A stretch of 64,000 bases of DNA from Verticillium longisporum (Eukaryota > Ascomycota > Sordariomycetes > Glomerellales > Plectosphaerellaceae): NCBI GenBank assembly GCA_019188255.1, contig JAETXT010000007.1:5084001-5148000 (forward strand). The letters are read 5' to 3'. The translations under genes were made by a program, and so were the position numbers. The notes beneath the pieces are model-generated. The model saw only the letters and a program-made list of their open reading frames with translations. It did no database searches and was not told the origin of the DNA. This document shows positions 24,142 through 35,716 of this stretch, piece by piece (the first letter of the stretch is position 1; each line of letters opens with the position of its first letter).

Positions 24142-25986
24142 ATGTCTGCCGAGGGCCCCTTGTATCTTGGGTTCGACCTGTCGACTCAGCAGCTCAAAGG
24201 TACTTCCTGCCCCTCATCCCCTCGACTGCCCCTCGTCTGCCTGCTGCTGCCCCTCCAAACAAACCTCCTCTCAATCCCATCACTACCATCTGGGCTTGAC
24301 CAGAATCTTCACCAGACCGTACGCTGACCAGTCAGCCATCGTTGTCCAGTCCGACCTCACCGTCGTCGCCGAGGTCAAGGTCGATTTTGACGCTGACTTT
24401 GGCTCCAAGTACAACATCACAAAAGGCGTCCTCACCAACGACGCCGAACATGAGGTCTTTGCCCCTGTAGCCCTCTTCCTCGAGGCCCTCGACCTTGCTC
24501 TCGACCGCCTGCGCGAGACGAGCCCCGATAGCGTGGCTCGCATCAAGGGCATCTCCGGTTCCTGCCAGCAGCACGGCAGCACGTACTGGTCCGCCGAGGC
24601 CGAGTCCCTGCTCGCCAACCTCGACCCCGCCAAGGCCCTCGTCGACCAGCTCACAGATGCCTTCGCCCACCCCTACGCTCCCAACTGGCAGGATGGCAGC
24701 ACCCAGGCCCAGTGCGACCGCTTCGACGAGCACCTCGGGGACGCCCAGCGTCTGGCCCACGTCACTGGCAGCGCCGCCCACCACCGCTTCACCGGCACCC
24801 AGATCATGCGCCTCCGCGAGAAGCTGCCCGCCATGTACGCCGCCACCGCCCGCATATCTCTCATCTCCTCCTTCCTCGCCTCCCTGCTCCTGGGCCGCAT
24901 CGCCCCCTTCGACATCAGCGACATGACGGGCATGAACCTCTGGGACATTCCCTCGGCTGCCTGGTCCGACGAGCTCATCTCCCTCGCCGCCGGCGGTGGT
25001 GGGGACAAGGCCGCCGCCCTGCGCGAGAAGCTCGGCGAACCTGAACACGACGGCGGCGCCTCTCTCGGCACCATCGCCCCCTACTTCCAGCGCCGCCACG
25101 GCTTCGCCGCTGACTGCCACATTACGCCCTTCACCGGCGACAACCCAGCCACCATCCTCGCCCTGCCGCTGCGGCCCATGGACGCCATTGTCTCCCTCGG
25201 CACCAGCAGCACCTTCCTCATGATCACACCCATTTACAAGCCCGACGCCAGCTACCACTTCATGAACCACCCGACGACCCCCGGCCAGTACATGTTCATG
25301 CTGTGCTACAAGAACGGTGGTCTCGCGCGTGAGCAGATCCGCGACCGCATCGGCAAGGACGACAAGGACCCCTGGGCCGCCTTCAACAAGGCCGTCACCT
25401 CGACGCCCGTCCTCGGCGCCGCCTCGGACAAGGACGACAGGAAACTCGGTCTCTACTTCCCCGCCCGGAAATCGTGCCCAACATCCGCGCCGGCACCTAC
25501 CGACATACCCTCTCCCCGAGCGGCGCGCTCGCCGAGGCCAAGGAGGAGTGGACCCCCGAGACAGACGCCCGCATCATTGTCGAGAGCCAGGCCCTGAGCA
25601 TGCGCCTCCGCAGCCGCAACCTCGTACACGCCCCCAGCGAGGGGCTCCCTGCACAGCCACGTCGCATCTACCTCGTCGGCGGCGGCTCGCTGAACCCGGC
25701 CATCGGGCAGGTGCTGGGTGAGGTCCTTGGCGGCGCCGAGGGTGTCTACAGGCTCGACGTCGGCGGCAACGCTTGCGCGCTCGGCGGCGCCTACAAGGCC
25801 GTCTGGGCGCGGGAGAGGAAGGAGGGCGAGACGTTTGACGAGCTCATCGGCGCGAGGTGGAAGGAGGACGAGGCTGTCGAGAGGGTCGACGTCGGGTACA
25901 GGAAGGGCGTGTTTGAGAGGTACGGAGACGTCGTTGATCCGTTTGAGGAGATGGAGAAGAGGATTCTCAAGGTTGCGAAAAACTGA
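24142..25986 (+). CDS. D-xylulokinase
   Basis: Phosphorylates D-xylulose to D-xylulose 5-phosphate, the last step of fungal D-xylose and L-arabinose catabolism before the pentose phosphate pathway. Exon 1 (24142-24199) encodes MSAEGPLYLGFDLSTQQLK with the phosphate-binding motif of FGGY kinases. A 136-nt intron ends at 24335, and exon 2 resumes AIVVQSDLTVV. Conserved landmarks are GISGSCQQHGSTYW (substrate loop), DISDMTGMNLWDI, DAIVSLGTSSTFLM and the C-terminal ATP-site block LVGGGSLNPAIGQVLG with VGGNACALGGAY. One base is missing in the C run near 25460-25470, where LGLYFP should continue to RPEIVPNIRAGTYRHTL. Repaired length is 569 residues, the normal fungal size. A pyrimidine-rich tract precedes the ATG. 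Confidence 0.93.
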
Positions 25987-26597
25987 GTTTCCAATTTTCC
26001 TTTGTCTTCTCTTTTGTCCCTCATAAGGTCTCTCAGCGATCAATGGTGTTGGATGATGACGGGTACATAGATCACTGGCAGGCACGTCTAGCAGGTTAAT
26101 GAAAGGGAAACGGGGAAAGCCAGCACGATGACTGAACGGCCGTCTCACGCAATGCCAAACACTTCACAAAAGTCAAACGCCCTGTTCTCGGGATGAAACT
26201 GCCAATTTCTTTTGCCTAGCCTAAGGTAACGTGGAGAGAAAGGATCTCTTCCCACATTGAGTCCACACTATCCATGCTTCCTCTTGAGAGAGAGAGAGAA
26301 AAGTAGCCCAACTGCAAGGGGAAAGCCTTGATTCCAAACCCTTTAACCTAGAGACCAAGAATGCCGGCTTGGACTGGCCAGTTTACTCCCTGAATATCCA
26401 GCGCACGCCGGCGCGATGAAGCCTGAAACGCCGAAAAATCACAAACTGCTTCGGTTCGAATCCCCAGGGCTTGGTGCGCATGCTCTGCTCTGCTTGCTTC
26501 AGACTCCTCCAGGAGAAGGAGTCAACGACGAAGCATGCTGCCGCCCAAAACTGCCCGCGTCCCATGATGAGGGGGAAACAGGTCAAGGGACCGTCTT

Positions 26598-28943
26598 TCA
26601 GAAAAGGCACAGAAGCGCCGCAAAGGCGAGGACGAGCGAGAAGACGCTGGCGCGCGCGTCGGCGCGCTTCTCACCGCCCGAGACCTCGACGGGCCAGGCC
26701 ATCGACGTGGTGGCGTTGGCGCCGGGCCCGGGGAGGAAGCCCGACACGTGCAGGGAGCGGGTCTCGCCGGCGGGTGGCAGGGCGTGGGTGCTGACGCCGG
26801 TGCCGGTGACGAGCACGGTCGTGTTGAGGCCGATGGTGCGCGTCAGAGTCAGGACCTCGGTGTTGGTCTCGAGGGCCGTGGCGGCCTGCTCGACGAGGGT
26901 GCCGTCGACGGTGGTCTGGACGGTGCGCGTGACGAGGGCGGTGTGGGTGACGGTGCTGTAGAGCGTGATGGGGGCCGAGACGACGATGTGGTCGGTCGCC
27001 GTCGCGGACAGCGCTCGGGTCTCGGTCTCGTAGATTGTCTCCGTCTTGGTGGCGGCGCCGGCGGGGACGTCGGGGGTTGGGGCTGTGAGGTGCTCGGTGG
27101 CGTACTCGGTCTTGGTCACGGTCTGCACGTCCGCGTCTTCGGCGACGGGGCTGGACGGGGCTGGCGAGGGGGCTCGACGGTCACGGTGACGACGCCGCCG
27201 TTGAGGGTCGTGGTGCCGATGCGGACGGTGATGGTGGTGAACATGGAGACCTTGGTCGTCAGGACCGCGGACTCGATGACGCTGACGGTGTGCGTGGCAA
27301 TGTCCGTCTCCGTCAGGGTGAGGACCTGCGTCTCAGTCACGCGGGCTTCCGACGAGAAAGAAGACGTGGTAGACGCCTCAATCGGGGTACCTGGCTGTGC
27401 GAGCACGTCCGAGGTGGTCATCTCGAATTCAGTCGACAGAGTCTGAACGACAGTCTGGACCTCGGTGGTCAGAAATGTGACTGTCACGATGCCGTGGCGG
27501 GTGTGAGTGACCACAGAGGTAGTAGGGTAGACGGTCGTTGTGGTCTCGACAGGCATGGGACTGGCGACCTCAGTCACAGTGATGAACACCGTTTGGTCGG
27601 CGGCACAAGTCTGAGGGACCTCAGTTTGGACCGGGATGAGTGTAGTGAAGACAGTGTGATCGCGGGTGACGCGGATAGTCGTGGTGCCGCCGACGACCGT
27701 GGTGGTGGCCATGATGGTGGCGATATCCATGGGGGCTTCCACTGTGACAGTCGTGGTCAGAGACACCGTGGGAGTGACTGTGACGGTGGTCTCGGTGGTG
27801 GAGATGCTAGAGCTTCTCGAGCTGCTGGAGACCGACGAGGAGGCCACCTCGGTGGTCACGTCAGATGACATGGCAGACGAAGCACCACCAGAGACGGTAA
27901 CTGTGGAGGTCACATGGGGGGAATAAGGGAAGAGGACTCCTCAGAAGCCATGACTGTAGAGGTCACCTCAGGGGCAACGACAGACGACTCCTCTGCATCG
28001 ACCGTCACCGTGAGAGTGGCCATGCTGTGCTCAACCACAGTCAGGGTGCTTCCAATCACAGTCTCGACGATCTCAGCAGTCTCAGTGGCCAGGATGGTCT
28101 TGACGATAGCCTCGGTCACACCAGAGGTAACGGTCTGGTATTGGGTGAATGTGTGGGTGGCATTGCGGTAACGAGTGATGGTGCCGCCGTTGATAGTTTC
28201 AACAACCGTATCATCAGCGACCACAGTGTCAGTCGTGCTAAGACCATGTCAGCGCTTGTGAAAAGGCAAAGGGGCCAAATTTGTAGACTCACGTGACAGC
28301 TTCTGAGGCAGCAGGACCGGTGAGGGCAAGAGCATCAGAAGTGGCCTGAATACCAGTGGTGCTGTTGAGGGAAACAGTGGCAAACACGGTAGCGGTCTTG
28401 GTGAGTGAGACAGTGCTGTTAGAGACAGTAGTGTTGACAGCGGAGGTGGTCTGGTAGCCGTAGGCCTCAGGGGCGCCAGCAGTCGAAGTGACAACCGTGG
28501 TGTTGGGGAACGCGTAGCTGTAAGTGGCGTGGAAGTCACGGCGGGCAAGCTGAGGGAAAGTATCCTCAGCATCTTCGACATTAACATTGAAGGTGACACG
28601 ACCTGAACATGTTAGATATTGTCGTGAAACAGCGTGCACACACATACCAGAGGCGAGAAGGCCAAGGCCAATGATGGCAAGAACCAGAGCCATGAAGACA
28701 GTCATGAAACCGCAAGCGGGGAGGTAGCCCTTCGAGCGATGTTTCTTGACACGGACACCCTGGGCGGCCATCGGACGAGTGACCGAAAAGCAGTCTTCAG
28801 GGGGAAATCGAACTCGTCCTCGTAGTACTGGAACTTGTCAGGAACGCTGACAGTATGCTGCTCCACTGCGCCATGTTAGTGTGAGATCTTGTCAGTTGGA
28901 AACAGGCTGAACTCACTTGCTTTGACTGCTCGTCAGAGAGTGT
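26598..28943 (-). CDS. Thr/Ser/Val-rich cell-surface protein, mucin-like
   Basis: The readable product has a cytosolic-looking head (QHTVSVPDKFQYYEDEFDF), a basic patch (VRVKKHRSKG), one strong membrane segment (TVFMALVLAIIGLGLLASGM), about 600 residues of Thr/Ser/Val repeats (TVTVTPTVSLTTTVTV type) with N-glycosylation sequons, and a C-terminus ending in a hydrophobic run (ASVFSLVLAFAALLCLF) after a basic stretch, as in GPI-attachment signals. Introns: 28292-28238 (55 nt) and 28916-28861 (56 nt). A 27-nt exon lies at 28943-28917; the first exon upstream is unresolved. Three single-base losses break the frame: near 28810 (C run), near 27912 (C run) and near 27165-27175. Two membrane-type segments in one wall-type protein is unusual. 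I assign no function beyond surface exposure. Confidence 0.7.
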
Positions 28944-31313
28944 CTAAGAGTGTGGTTAGTTTCTGGTCGACCAAAGAGACCCGCGTAACACGAAAAGAAT
29001 GTGAAGGACGGAATAAGAGACAAAATCAGATGGCGACAACACGGAAGTTGCGATGTCATCCACGAGAGCCAGCTCTTAAAACATGAAAAGAGCCAAATTC
29101 AAGGGATAACTGACAAATCCTTCAGGTTCGTGGCTGGATGATGAATGCCCTGCGAAGGAATGACAGACTCGTGATGTTGAGGCAGAATATGAGGACGTAG
29201 TTACTGTGTCGGTTTTGCTGGTGTATGAAATGTGCACATGTAAAGACAAGGAAGGAACAACAAGACAACGCGCTCTCGTGTGAATCGAAGGAGGAAACAT
29301 GACAGACGAGGAAAGCATTCAAAGAAGCGCCAGAAGTGCGATTTCCGCAATAATAAAACGCGACTCTGAGAAAAAGTGCTTTGAGAGTGTGGCAACTGAA
29401 AACTGAAATCGCGCGCAGAGAAAAACCAACTGAGACTTACTTGATTTGCTGAATGAGCGTGGAGCCTGAGCAAGTCGACTAATGAGAGCCAGAAAGATCA
29501 AGTCGTTGGGACGAGGCGGTCGCGGAGAGACTGGGAACTGGGAGCCGGTTGAAGAACGCGGGAGAGTGAAAGTGAAAGTGGGTGGTGAAGGTTGGGAAAC
29601 AAAGCAGAACGCTAGGAGTTGGCGGAGGAGTTAACAACTGAGTGTATGTGGGGCGTGGTGGCTCTTGAGGAGGAAGGAGCGAAAACGTATTTGTGCTCAC
29701 AGCCGAGATGCACGAAAAATATGGCTGTTATTAAGTATGAAAAAGTTGCAATATTTCATGCTCAGGCCGTCTCAGTGAATGCAGAAACTGCCAACATGTC
29801 AAGCAGCGGCTGTGCCCTCACTAGAGCCACAAGCCAAATTGACCTCTAAGACGTACAGACAACACATGAAGTAGTACATACGCAATATCAAAGAGAATAG
29901 CATCAATGCACATTATAAAGAGAGGATAGTATGCACAGCCTTTCATCCTCAAATTTGTTTCATTTTTTGACTCGTGTACACTGACCGCGGAGAAATCTGT
30001 TGATGACAAAGGTTAAAGCTCGATGAAGTCTTCGTCACGAGAAAGGGTCTGAGCAACAAATCTATTGCGAAAAGGTCACTCAATCGGTACTGTAGACGGT
30101 GAGAGGAGATATCAAGTCGAATAGTTGTCTCTCAGGTCTCATTCATCAATCTTTTACAGAGATCACCCCTCCACGCCGAAGCAATGAGAGTAGTTCAGCG
30201 CCACGCCTCTGACCCGTTACGGTACTTATTCTCATAAAAGAGCATGGTTCCTTTCGGCAACCAGTAGGGTAAATTTCTCTTTGAGGTCAATCATGAATTC
30301 AGATTACGCAGCTGGCTATTGATGCTCGGTCAACTTCTTTTCAGACGGCGGGGGATACATCGATCACCATATCAGACAGTACGTTGATGAACATGTCCTT
30401 GAAGCGTAGTGAACTGCTGCCATCTTTGGTCAGTACCATATATTTGGTGAGGGTATAGGAATGAGGCTTTTCAACTAATTAAATGGATTCCGCGTAGAGG
30501 ACTTTAATGCCGTGCTCTCTCTAAAAGTCTACAGATTTTGATAGACTTGCCGATTATCTGTGGCTAAAGATGATCGAGAAACACTACGTGACCGACCAGG
30601 TCCACTCAATAAGCTCCTGCAGTCGAAGACAAAAAGCATCCCATGTGCACAAGTCTGGCTGTATTCATCTGTCAGAGCATGTGGACGAGTAGAGTAAAGA
30701 GATCTTCAACAAGTGATATCCGCAATCAATTGTTAGGTATGGGTAGAAATACATCTGAATTCTGGCCCTCCGCAGCTAAGAGGGCCTGCAGTAACCTCGA
30801 TATACGCGCTCACGTAGCCCCAAGCCCCCGAAACTAACCGCCTGTCCCATGGCTCCGCAGGTGCGTCCTGACATTCACTAACATATCAAACGCATGCTCC
30901 CAAACGAGAAAAGGCCAGCATTCCAGGATATTGTACAAGGTGAAGCCTGCTTAGAGCAAGACACCGTTAATCGACGTTTTAAGCAAGCCTAGGAACATAT
31001 CCTCGTAAGCAGCAGGTTCACTGCAGCTGCAATTCAGCTCCTTGTGCGCTCCTGAGAGGTGCAAGTACTTCAGAGTTATCGTCAGTAGGCCACACCCCCA
31101 CTCGAGTGCTGAAATTTCTGTTGATCTTTCAGCCGAAGGTAGACTCAGCTTGACCAATAGCTAGTCTATTTGATACACGGGTCATTCGTGGCATTCACGG
31201 AAAATCCGTCATATATGACAAGACTGCCGCCTTGCGGAGCGAGGTTGCTCTGCCAGTGGTCAAGTTCTTTTCGACGGTGAAGAGCGTTTGGTAACTTCAA
31301 GTTGCATGGTTAA
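28944..31313. other. 5' region and unassigned DNA before the gap
   Basis: The first part should contain the start exon and promoter of the surface protein. From about 29700 onward I see only short open frames with no motif, and the sequence becomes more AT-rich than the core regions. No gene or RNA can be supported. Confidence 0.4.
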
Positions 31314-31813
31314 NNNNNNNNNNNNNNNNNNNNNNNNNNNNNNNNNNNNNNNNNNNNNNNNNNNNNNNNNNNNNNNNNNNNNNNNNNNNNNNNNNNNNNN
31401 NNNNNNNNNNNNNNNNNNNNNNNNNNNNNNNNNNNNNNNNNNNNNNNNNNNNNNNNNNNNNNNNNNNNNNNNNNNNNNNNNNNNNNNNNNNNNNNNNNNN
31501 NNNNNNNNNNNNNNNNNNNNNNNNNNNNNNNNNNNNNNNNNNNNNNNNNNNNNNNNNNNNNNNNNNNNNNNNNNNNNNNNNNNNNNNNNNNNNNNNNNNN
31601 NNNNNNNNNNNNNNNNNNNNNNNNNNNNNNNNNNNNNNNNNNNNNNNNNNNNNNNNNNNNNNNNNNNNNNNNNNNNNNNNNNNNNNNNNNNNNNNNNNNN
31701 NNNNNNNNNNNNNNNNNNNNNNNNNNNNNNNNNNNNNNNNNNNNNNNNNNNNNNNNNNNNNNNNNNNNNNNNNNNNNNNNNNNNNNNNNNNNNNNNNNNN
31801 NNNNNNNNNNNNN
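31314..31813. other. scaffold gap of exactly 500 N
   Basis: A run of 500 undetermined bases. The round number indicates a placeholder of unknown true length. It removes the C-terminal part of the AnmK-like gene; the sequence left of it does not continue that gene recognisably. Confidence 0.99.
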
Positions 31814-33054
31814 GATTATACGCGCCACCGCCGCACATAAAGACTTCGTCCACCTGGCGCCCACCGGGCTGGTACGCGGTCGCCAGTGGTCAACAATGGC
31901 CTGTGACGTGATCCTCGTGACCGTCGCGACAACGTCATCCGGAGACAGGCCGAGTGCCTCGGCGTCACGGATCAAATCATCTGCCAGCGTGTCACGGAAG
32001 ACCTCGCGTCCCGTTGTCTTGGGCGGATCCCATGAGAAGTACGGTATGGACTTCAGAAAATCATCGACGAGAGGCTGGCATACAGTTCCGCGCTTCCCCA
32101 TCACCGTCGCGGTCATACTCCATCGCGCCCGCCGTGTAGTGCCTGACCACAGCGTCAATGAGGGCATTCCCCGGTCAGTATCAAAGTCAAAGGCGTGCTC
32201 GGGCCCCTCGGGTGGGATGAAGCACACGTTGGCGATGCCGCCAATGTTCTGACACGCCCGCAGCTTGCTCGGGTGGTGCAGCAGCAGCGCATCGAAGAAG
32301 GCGATCAGCGGGGCGCCTGACGGCCGGCCGACTGATCGGAAACGCGAAAGTCAGTCACGGTGGTGACGCCGGTACGGGCAGCGATAATTGTGCCTTCTGC
32401 CATGGTAAGAGCCGACTTGGGGACGCCATTCTGTGGCATGCTGGCGAGCCAGATGGTCTGCCCATGGGGAGCCGATGGCGTCGAGCGACTTCATGTCGAC
32501 ATTGTTGTCCTCGCAAACTTCTCGGCCGCCAAGGCAAACACCTCGCCGAGTAGACCGTTGACTTCGGATAGTTCCGAGGCGGATGTGCGATCGTGCTTGA
32601 TTATGTTGAGCACGCGCTTTTTGATTTTGAGATCCATGGGCGTCTCGCCATATTTCAGCAGGGAGAAGTGCATGGGTGACTCGGGCGTCTCCTGACGGAA
32701 CCTACAGAGCGCACAGTCGATGCCGTCCTGTACAGCGTGTCAGTGTGGTTCTATTGCGTAGGGCTGAATCGATGCGAGATCCAACGGTCCAGCAGCAACA
32801 GGGGGGCCATATTCTCCGCTTATCGTGGGGTGCCAAGAGCGTCTCGGGGGCGCTCGGGAACAAAAACCAATGAGTCGGTCTTTGGGCCAAATGGAACATG
32901 CCGATCAGAGATCTGAGACTCACCATGGAGGTTCCGCTATTCATTCCCAGAACAGTCAGGTCCAAGGGCTGGCCTCCAGCCTTGTCGTGGCTGTCAGCGA
33001 GTACCCGTTTGCATGGCCATTGCTATGCCCATGGCCATTCGTCGCTCCAGGCAT
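31814..33054 (-). pseudogene. broken anhydro-N-acetylmuramic acid kinase (AnmK-like), cut by the gap
   Basis: AnmK converts 1,6-anhydro-MurNAc to MurNAc 6-phosphate in bacterial peptidoglycan recycling; fungal homologues are known. ATG 33054 starts a Gly/His/Asn-rich head, then LDLTVLGMNSGTSM. A 196-nt intron (32923-32728) joins it to [13 protein letters not shown], completing the family's ATP-site signature. Further matches in shifting frames are [72 protein letters not shown] and [13 protein letters not shown] beside the gap. At least six frame changes (near 32985, 32525, 32470, 32312, 32195, 32110 and 31875), including an apparent insertion, are needed to connect them. This is denser than elsewhere, so either the gene is decaying or the contig end is poorly read. 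Confidence 0.75.
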
Positions 33055-33528
33055 GATGAGAGGCAGAAGTGTAAATGTCAAAGATGCATTGGCCGATTCA
33101 TGAGAGTGTATTGAGACCGTCGTCCGACAGGCTGTCTTGCAGGAAGGGTCGTCCTATATACTTTGGCCACCCGGACTTCGGAAACAAGACCAGCCCCCGA
33201 AGTATTTCCCCGCAGCTGTCATATCTGTAGCGCGAAAGGATCCGCTGTGCCACAGTCTCACCACCACATCCGGGGCCGATTCTGGCGGTTGTTTGGACGA
33301 CGAGGAGGATGCAAGCGGAACCGCGTGCATGACCACACCACCATCGCCGAGTCTCAATTCAAGCAGATGAAGGTCGAAGATACGGCAAAGCGGTTACAGG
33401 CTTAAGAGGATAAAAGTTCACTCAATTGCACAAATACAGTAGCTGTCAATCGTCGCTTAAGCGTCTAAGCGGATGAGCGCTTCTCCTGACTCGTCGGAAA
33501 ACCCTTTGACAAGTGATAAAGAGGACGG

Positions 33529-34130
33529 TTATTTGTTCGGCCCTTATTAGCTATTTGCTCTGCCCGATAGGGGCAAAGCCACAACCGACAGGGGCAAAGC
33601 CACAAACATAGCTTCACTACTAAAATTAGCTGGGGCGTCGGTGTACCTATCCTTTTCTCTTATATACTCGAGTCGTCTAATGAATTTAGGCTAAAAGACT
33701 AGCGTAGTGCCTCTCTACGACTGCTGCTATGTAGCTACCCTAGGGCGCGCTGTAGTTCTAGCCCGGGCTATTTACTCGGGGGCCTCTAGAGGTTATAGTA
33801 GCTATTGCTAGTAATAGGGAGGGTTCTGAATATATATAGCCTCTAATTGAGCCTAGTTCGGCGTTTACTATAGTCTTTCCGATATCCTATTTTATAATAT
33901 AAAGAAATTAGTACTAGCTATATTAGGGCTACTAAGGGCTACTAATAGCTATTAAGCGACTCGCCTACTTCCCTATTCTATTAAGTAATTCAGTATATAA
34001 GAGAAAAGAATAGGTATATCGATGCCCTAGCTAATTTTAGTAGTAGAGCTATGCTTATAGCTTTTCCCTATCGATTATAGCTTTACCCCTATTAAGTAGA
34101 GTAAATAGCTAATAAGGGCCGAGTAAATAA
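33529..34130. mobile_element. degraded element with about 140-bp inverted repeats
   Basis: The segment 33529-33668 reappears in inverse orientation at 33991-34130. Shared blocks include GGCCCTTATTAGCTATTT, CTACTAAAATTAGCT and CTTTTCTCTTATATACT. Where the arms differ, the right arm carries mostly T or A where the left has C or G (for example TGCTCTGCCCGAT against TACTCTACTTAAT), as RIP produces. The internal 320 bp has no coding capacity. A MITE or foldback remnant is likely. Confidence 0.75.
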
Positions 34131-34380
34131 GAGGCTATAGTTTACCTAACTATTAGGTATCGACCTAAGCTAACTATTAGGTCCGCTTTTAATTTATACT
34201 AAGCCTCTTTAGGAACTAACCTACTACGGGCATAGTGGACAGGCAGTTAAATGAACCCTATTACGTAACTACGGGCTAGTAATTACCGAGACGTAATTCC
34301 CTTCGGTAATTATAGAACCGTAATCACTAGCAAGCGGTCACTATATAGTAATTACGGAACCGTAATCACTAGCCTAAACG

Positions 34381-34404
34381 ATTCCTAGTTATATAACTAG
34401 GAAT
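34381..34404. repeat. perfect 24-bp palindrome
   Basis: The 12 bases ATTCCTAGTTAT are followed directly by their exact reverse complement. It lies in AT-rich island DNA next to repeated CCGTAATCACTAGC motifs (about 34317 and 34363). Confidence 0.85.
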
Positions 34405-35269
34405 TATAATATATAGAGAATTCCTATATACTCTCTAATAGGGAGGGCATCTTAATATAATATTTTAAATTAAGTATTTAAGATCTAAGATTACTAGTCC
34501 TTATAGCTATAATTATATTAAATAGTATTAATTAATTTAAATAAGTTAAACTAATTATATATTATACTATTAAGAGAGTAGTCTATACCCTAGGTATTAA
34601 AGAGAATCTTTATTAGAAAATTCTCTTTAGGAGTTATAGTAGTCCGCCTACTTATTAAAGTACTAGATTAATACTTAGATACCTTCTAGCTATTTATTAT
34701 AGATAAATAGGAATCCTATCTTAGAGATACTCTATTAATAGTAGAAGAAAAGGAACTTAATATAGAATTCGATAAGATTTTATAGTAGAATCCTATATTA
34801 TCCCCTACTATAGCCTATATCTAAGTAGAACGACGAGTATTTAAGAATAGCTTTACGAAGGTCCTAATATAGTAAATATTTAAGCTAGAATGCTTTCCTT
34901 AGGCTATAGAGGATTAGCGGAAGGTATATAAGAAAGCTATTATTAAGGATATAAACCGGAAACCCCTGAAGTATTAATTAGAAGCTATAATTACTAGGAT
35001 ACGAAGACCTTAATAGGCGAAATTACTAGTAGATTAAGGAGATTACGATCCTCCTCCCTAGTTAAATAATAGAACTTAGGGACGACGATTCTAAAAGAGT
35101 TAATAATAAAGCTTATAATTAAAGAAGAACTTAGAATTAGAATAATTACCCTAGGAAATATACCCTTTTACGAGAAGCTATATAGCTAAAATACTATAGA
35201 TAAATACTATTAATTATATATTAACCTAAGTAGCTATAATTACGATAATAGCCTAGTATCTATAGGAGA

Positions 35270-35373
35270 AACCCTAACCCTAACCCTAACCCTAACCCTA
35301 ACCCTAACCCTAACCCTAACCCTAACCCTAACCCTAACCCTAACCCTCACCCTAACCCTAACCCTAACCCTAA
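35270..35373 (+). repeat. interstitial telomere-type array, 17 x CCCTAA
   Basis: Seventeen consecutive hexamers from 35272 to 35373, all CCCTAA except the thirteenth (CCCTCA at 35344-35349). TTAGGG is the telomere repeat of filamentous fungi. Read left to right, the C-rich strand has the orientation of a left chromosome end whose interior lies to the right. AT-rich island sequence flanks both sides. Confidence 0.97.
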
Positions 35374-35609
35374 GCTATCTACAATAATTATGAATATTAT
35401 TTTAAAGAGAAAGCTATATATTAGTTTCTCCCGCGTAACTATTAGACCGAGCTATAAGTAATAGTAGAGTTCGAATAGGAAAATCGTAAATAGATCCTAT
35501 ATATAGACGAATATAATTAAGGTCGGCTTACGTTCCGACTAGACCCCGCTTATTACGATAAATACTATTAAGATAATGCTAGATAGGAGGACTACGATAA
35601 TAACGTATA

Positions 35610-35655
35610 ACGTAATCCACAAGCGAGTGGTTCACCCATGCGAGTGGTTCACTTC
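35610..35655 (+). repeat. left terminal inverted repeat
   Basis: 46 bp, matching 37424-37469 in inverse orientation with one mismatch. Contains two copies of GCGAGTGGTTCAC, a likely bipartite transposase binding site. Confidence 0.92.
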
Positions 35656-35716
35656 ACCCCGACCCGACAAACATTCCGAGGAAAACCTCAACCCAAACGC
35701 CGTAAATCAATTAAAA

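Larger units (their letters stand above)
33420..35609. other. AT-rich, RIP-like island
   Basis: Composition drops abruptly to AT-rich sequence full of TAG, TAA and TATA, with no open frame of useful length. The pattern fits transposon remnants mutated by RIP. It contains the inverted-repeat element at 33529-34130, a perfect 24-bp palindrome at 34381-34404 and the telomere-type array. I could not assign the remaining remnants to a transposon family. Confidence 0.75.

Noticed and set aside
26440..26480. GGTTCGAATCCC, resembling a tRNA T-loop
   Set aside because: The T stem does not pair beyond two bases and no matching D arm, anticodon arm or acceptor stem could be found.
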